A stretch of 64,000 bases of DNA, taken from Gordionus sp. m RMFG-2023. Taxonomy: Eukaryota > Nematomorpha > Gordioida > Chordodea > Parachordodidae. This document shows, piece by piece, positions 60,701 to 64,000 of this stretch. The notes under the pieces were generated by a model. It was not told the DNA's origin and ran no database searches. It was given only the letters and a program-made list of their open reading frames with translations. The stretch spans positions 8,806,846-8,870,845 of the forward strand of contig NC_088779.1 of NCBI RefSeq assembly GCF_954871325.1, written 5' to 3'. Within the stretch, counting starts at the first letter, position 1. Each line of letters begins with the position of its first letter. The position numbers and the translations under genes are program-made.

Positions 60701-63029
60701 TGCAAAAAAGATAGACAAAACCTTGTTACCCAGATAAGAATAATAAGGTGGAGCGAAATAAAAATACTTTCCTAGTTGTTTAATTGTTATGTAAGTTGAA
60801 TTATATATTAGATAAAATGTTTAAAAAAATAACCTGTCTTTCAAAATGGAATATTTCTAATTTAATAAAATAAATAAGGCAGACGATAATACTTAGTTAA
60901 AATTTTGAATCGACGATACCAATGAAAAGATGACCTCAATTTAAACAAGGGGTTACGTTTTTTTATTAAAGAAGTACGACAGAACGCAGACACACAATTT
61001 GTTCGCACTTATTAAGAGTTCCGATTCTTAATTTCAAATTATTTTCAAAATATGGCTCCAGTGTCTGATCAGATTCATATTTCCAAACTTTCTTAATTTT
61101 AATTTAAGCAAAGAAGAATAAAAAAATTTAGAATATTTAGACACTAAATTATAATCATTTTAAAAATGAATCGCCAAAGAATATCAATTTTAAAAAAAAA
61201 TATATATATCTCGCAGTATCATTTGCACGACCAGGGCCGGATTTAAATAAAATTTCTGCCCGTCCCGGATTTTTAAAAGTATATCGCATTAATTTTTATA
61301 GTTTATAATGACGATTTAAAATATCTGGCCCGGTCCGGTTTTTTTTATAAAAACTTTAGGCCCGGCCGGGGTATATTTAAAATGTTCCAGTGAAGGTTAA
61401 CTTTTTCATAACGTGGCCCGGATTTTTTTATAAAAAATTTTCGACCCAGCTCTGCTCGGATTTTTTTATAAAAAATTTTCGACCCAGCTCTGCTCGGATT
61501 TTTTTATAAAAAATTTTCGACCCAGCTCTGCCCGGTTTTTTTTATATAATTTTCAGGCCCAGCTCGGGTATTTAAAAAAAATTTAGGCCCGGCCAGGGTA
61601 TATTTAAAAAAATTAAAATACAACCCGGCCCATGTACCCGGGCTTAGGGCCGGGCCTGCAGGTCTCTGATACATATATATTTATACATATAAATTAGTTT
61701 AATTTTGTTTGAATGTGCTCTTGTAAATTTTAATACTGCTTTTGGTTACAAAGTGAAGACACTTAGATTTGATTCGCTTCCTAGGGTTATTATTACTGGA
61801 ACTGCTTTAAGAGATTTTACTTGCTAATATTAGCACGATTAAATATTGGTGGGAATTTTCTACAAAAATTATTCTTTATTATTATATAAAGCATTTTAAC
61901 ACCAACTTTTTTAAACAAATTTCATTTTGATAGCAAAATCCATATGGAATTTCGTTTTTTCTCTCTCTCTCTCTTTATATTTTTCTCATTTCAAAATGAT
62001 AGTTGATAATGTCAAATGTTGTAAATTAAGAATTGAAATACAACGGCCAAGGAGAGGAAGACGGAAATATTTGCTTTTAAAATAAGGATCTAATAAAAAT
62101 AAAATCTATTTTTTTTTCATGAAAGGGATTTTTGAGGATAATAATTCTTCCTCTTTCCTTCTTTTGGCATATTTAAGGGACCATTTTGGGGATTAAACGG
62201 TGTCAGATTTTTATCAATTTTTTTTAGATTTGAATTACCTTATTTTTTTGCTAATTTAAAATTTGGATTACTTTTTGAACACGTTCCAAAATATATTGGA
62301 TACATCATTAATTATATGTGTATGCTTAGAAAAACCTGGCAATAAAAGGCTAATTTTATTTTTTAATATTAAACTCTTAACTTGATTTTTAAAAATAATT
62401 TTGTAGGAATACCAGGAACTTTCGGATAAATTAGTCAATTTCAGGGGTCAAGAAATGGTTTTGATGGATAAGATCAATAACGGCGATAGCGCGTCTTTTT
62501 TTCCCACGATCGACCTTGAGGCGGATGAATTTATCTTACGACCTATTTTGGGGAAAAACGCCTTGAATATTACTAACCGACAACAAGAGCTAAACACAAG
62601 CGAAATTGACTACTGTTGCGGGAAGGACATCTATAATGCAAACAGCTCCAATTCTAACCACCTTGATACGAACGTACAGTCAAGTCACGATATAATACCT
62701 ATTCTTAATATCGAAGATGAATCGAATGGCTTAACCCATATTAAAGATAAGAACAATGCCGATGTTACAAATGATACCAACATTATCGTAACCCATAAAA
62801 ATCCGGAGAGAGGGGACCATGACCTAAATACGAAAACTAAATTAACCGGGGAAAATTTGGAGAAGAGTAATAAACCCGGAAAACCTTTTATACGTGTGCA
62901 TTTGCCTAATCATCAAAGGACCACGCTGCCCTACAAGCCAGGCACTCAAGTCAGGGAAGCGCTCAGGAAAGCGTTGGCATTCAGAAATTTAACTCCCGAA
63001 CGATGCCTCATTTACAATTATAGAACTAA
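57615..63029 (+). CDS. Raf-family serine/threonine kinase (BRAF-like), two 5' coding exons, partial gene
   Basis: Joined exons 57615-57716 and 62407-63029 give 241 residues and two bases. The first 34 residues (NIMRLTKENLDALHAHFSN…NPPSLYLE) match the BRAF-specific region of human BRAF codons 47-80 (IKLTQEHIEALLDKF…NPPSIYLE). They are followed by EYQELSDKLVNFRGQE, equivalent to the coiled-coil residues after it. A long Asn/Asp-rich linker leads to the Ras-binding domain from 62881 (FIRVHLPNHQRTT…GTQVREALRKALAFRNLTPE). The Ras-contact residues equivalent to Raf1 R59, N64, Q66, K84 and R89 are all present. Raf kinases bind Ras-GTP at the plasma membrane and phosphorylate MEK; the BRAF-specific region engages KSR/MEK. 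The start exon was not found, and the C1 and kinase domains lie right of the window. Confidence 0.88.
58251..58487 (-). mobile_element. possible fossil scrap of a Ty3/Gypsy-like LTR element
   Basis: A short minus-strand stretch, GKARVSVTVNNKIVYLDLWVV, resembles the region after the active site of retropepsins in Ty3-like elements. There are no LTRs and no other domains nearby, so it would be an old, broken fragment within the Raf intron. Chance resemblance is possible. Confidence 0.28.
59649..59870. mobile_element. 222-bp MITE of the TAGTGTTGTTAAACGGC family with target duplication
   Basis: Near-consensus copy: CAATGTTGTTAAATGGCTCG at the left, GAGCCGTATAACAACACTA at the right. Flanks TCCGTGGT (59641-59648) and TCCGTAGT (59871-59878) match at 7 of 8. 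Same length as the copy at 7674-7895. It lies in the Raf intron. Confidence 0.78.
59880..61224. other. Raf intron sequence, nothing recognised
   Basis: AT-rich with no exon-like segment and no element with recognisable ends. Confidence 0.35.
61225..61668. mobile_element. MITE with CAGGTCTCTG end and GGCCCGG/CGACCCAGC arrays
   Basis: Right end GGGCCTGCAGGTCTCTG (61652-61668) is the inverse of the CAGAGACCTGCAG left end at 30648. Inside, three near-identical ~37-bp units (AAAAATTTTCGACCCAGCTC, TGCTCGGATTTTTTT) lie at about 61430-61540, between GGCCCGG-type repeats. The left terminus is not intact. Confidence 0.55.
62407..63029 (+). CDS. Raf gene exon encoding linker and Ras-binding domain
   Basis: 623 nt, acceptor TTTGTAG, donor GTGAGT, phase 0 in and phase 2 out. 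It covers the sequence of human BRAF exons 3 and 4 in one exon, and its end falls in the codon equivalent to BRAF Gly203 in the same phase as the human exon 4/5 boundary. The linker between coiled coil and RBD is roughly twice the human length and rich in Asn, Asp and Ser. A G(10) run follows the donor. Confidence 0.88.
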
Positions 63030-63398
63030 GTGAGTTGTAGGGGGGGGGGGTCTTTATATTTTTTTACTGTTTTTAATATTCCCAAAAAAGTGGTTTTGGT
63101 TTGAAGAATTAATATTTTCAAAGAAAAGGCCAGATGGAAAGAATGTGAGGAAATTGTCAAGGAATTTTAATCACGGTTTATTCCAAAGCCATTAGTTAAT
63201 TAAATACGTCCTAGGTTATATGATATTTTATTAAGGGAAAAAACACCTAAACGTTATAGTGCTTCTTGATTGAGCGTTAATGTTTAAAATACACTTGTAT
63301 GCTTAAATTAAAAATTGTTTTTTTAAAAATATTATAAAATATTTTTAACTTATTTCTATTTTGCGCTTGTACGTAATTTAAGTAATTTATATTCATTT

Positions 63399-63492
63399 GG
63401 TTCACTTCTTTAACGCTCCGTTTAAAACGCAATTGTTAAAATTCTGCTTTAACGCTTAACCGTTTTAAACGCAGCGTTAAAGAAATGGACCC
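63399..63492. mobile_element. palindromic MITE with TTTAACGCTGCGTTTAAAACG arms
   Basis: Arms CTTTAACGCTCCGTTTAAAA and CGTTTTAAACGCAGCGTTAAAG form a long hairpin with a short AT loop; GGTTCACTT / AAATGGACC lie outside. It lies in the Raf gene downstream of the RBD exon and is the same family as 10168-10281. Confidence 0.6.
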
Positions 63493-63499
63493 TGCCAGA

Positions 63500-64000
63500 A
63501 ACCTAGATCGAAATTTTATAGTGGATGATACCAGTTTCACTAAAAGACATTCAGGTACATATCCGATCCCACCTAACCCCGATTATTTGGACCGGACCTT
63601 GATTTAAAAAGGTTTTAATTAGAACTCAGTCAGATTTAAAAAAAATTTTTAATGCCATGTTCTGATTCGTCTTATTTTGCAAACAGAAGTTTTGCGGTCT
63701 ATATAGCTTCCTCTAAACAGCCTTAATGAGGAAGACGCTATTTAGATTTACAAGGTAAAGCGTGACACTTTCCAAACCAAAATATTTAATTAAATGTTCG
63801 TTTAAAACAAGCTAAAATAGGGTGCCCTAGTTAAATAGGCTTATCCTGGGTTAGGTTAAATAGAAAAAAGGTAAAACATAAGAAGAACCAAGACAGGGCC
63901 ACCCTAAGACTTTTATAAGTCATTTATTTCCCTCTAGTGCTTATAATAATTTTTCCCTTTTCCTTGAAAAATATTTTTTCTCCATTTTCGGATTCGGATA
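63500..64000. other. Raf intron sequence to window edge
   Basis: No equivalent of the next Raf exon (the end of the RBD and the C1 finger) is seen, so it lies further right. A CCGATCCCACCTAACCCCG patch at 63560-63600 resembles a MITE subterminal region. Confidence 0.35.

Overview
This is a very AT-rich stretch of an animal (non-vertebrate metazoan) nuclear genome. Two split host genes, both of animal families with canonical GT-AG introns, lie at the two ends. The roughly 48 kb between them is almost entirely transposon sequence and transposon decay. Nothing bacterial, organellar or CRISPR-like is present. I cannot name the species.

Left end: positions 1-962 are the end of a decayed hAT DNA transposon running off the edge. 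From 9400 down to 2770 (minus strand) is a complete four-exon gene for a 258-residue protein of the CapZIP(RCSD1)/FAM21(WASHC2) type. It carries a capping-protein-interaction motif split across an intron, and its polyadenylation signal overlaps the stop codon. Its introns hold a tRNA-derived SINE head, a tandem AT repeat and several small non-autonomous hAT elements.

Middle: the most striking object is a 10.8 kb hAT-superfamily transposon (26199-36977) bounded by a perfect 8-bp target duplication (GTTGGAGG). Each end carries the same layered structure: a 14-bp terminal repeat, a GC-rich segment, an array of a 13-bp minisatellite, and 119-bp tandem units. Inside is a minus-strand transposase gene of at least four exons with only one visible frameshift. 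Its BED-finger exon is separated from the rest by a 3.2 kb intron that has collected other hAT elements. A second hAT family, with a ZMYM1-like transposase, GCGTACGCAG ends and G-rich subterminal tracts, appears three times (18.9-19.9, 34.6-36.0 and 38.6-43.1 kb). One copy lies inside the 10.8 kb element and itself contains another element, so insertions are nested three deep. About a dozen members of a ~222-bp palindromic MITE family share the terminal sequence of the 10.8 kb element and were probably moved by a related transposase.

Right end: from 57615 (plus strand) are two coding exons of a Raf-family kinase gene, a BRAF-like orthologue. They encode the BRAF-specific region and most of the Ras-binding domain, and their boundaries coincide with human BRAF exon boundaries. 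The 5' exon is not identified, and the cysteine-rich and kinase parts lie beyond the window. The intervening 4.7 kb intron holds a possible old Ty3-like scrap and more hAT-type MITEs.

Gene models rest on reading frame, splice-site phase and family motifs recalled from memory. No alignment or database search was run.
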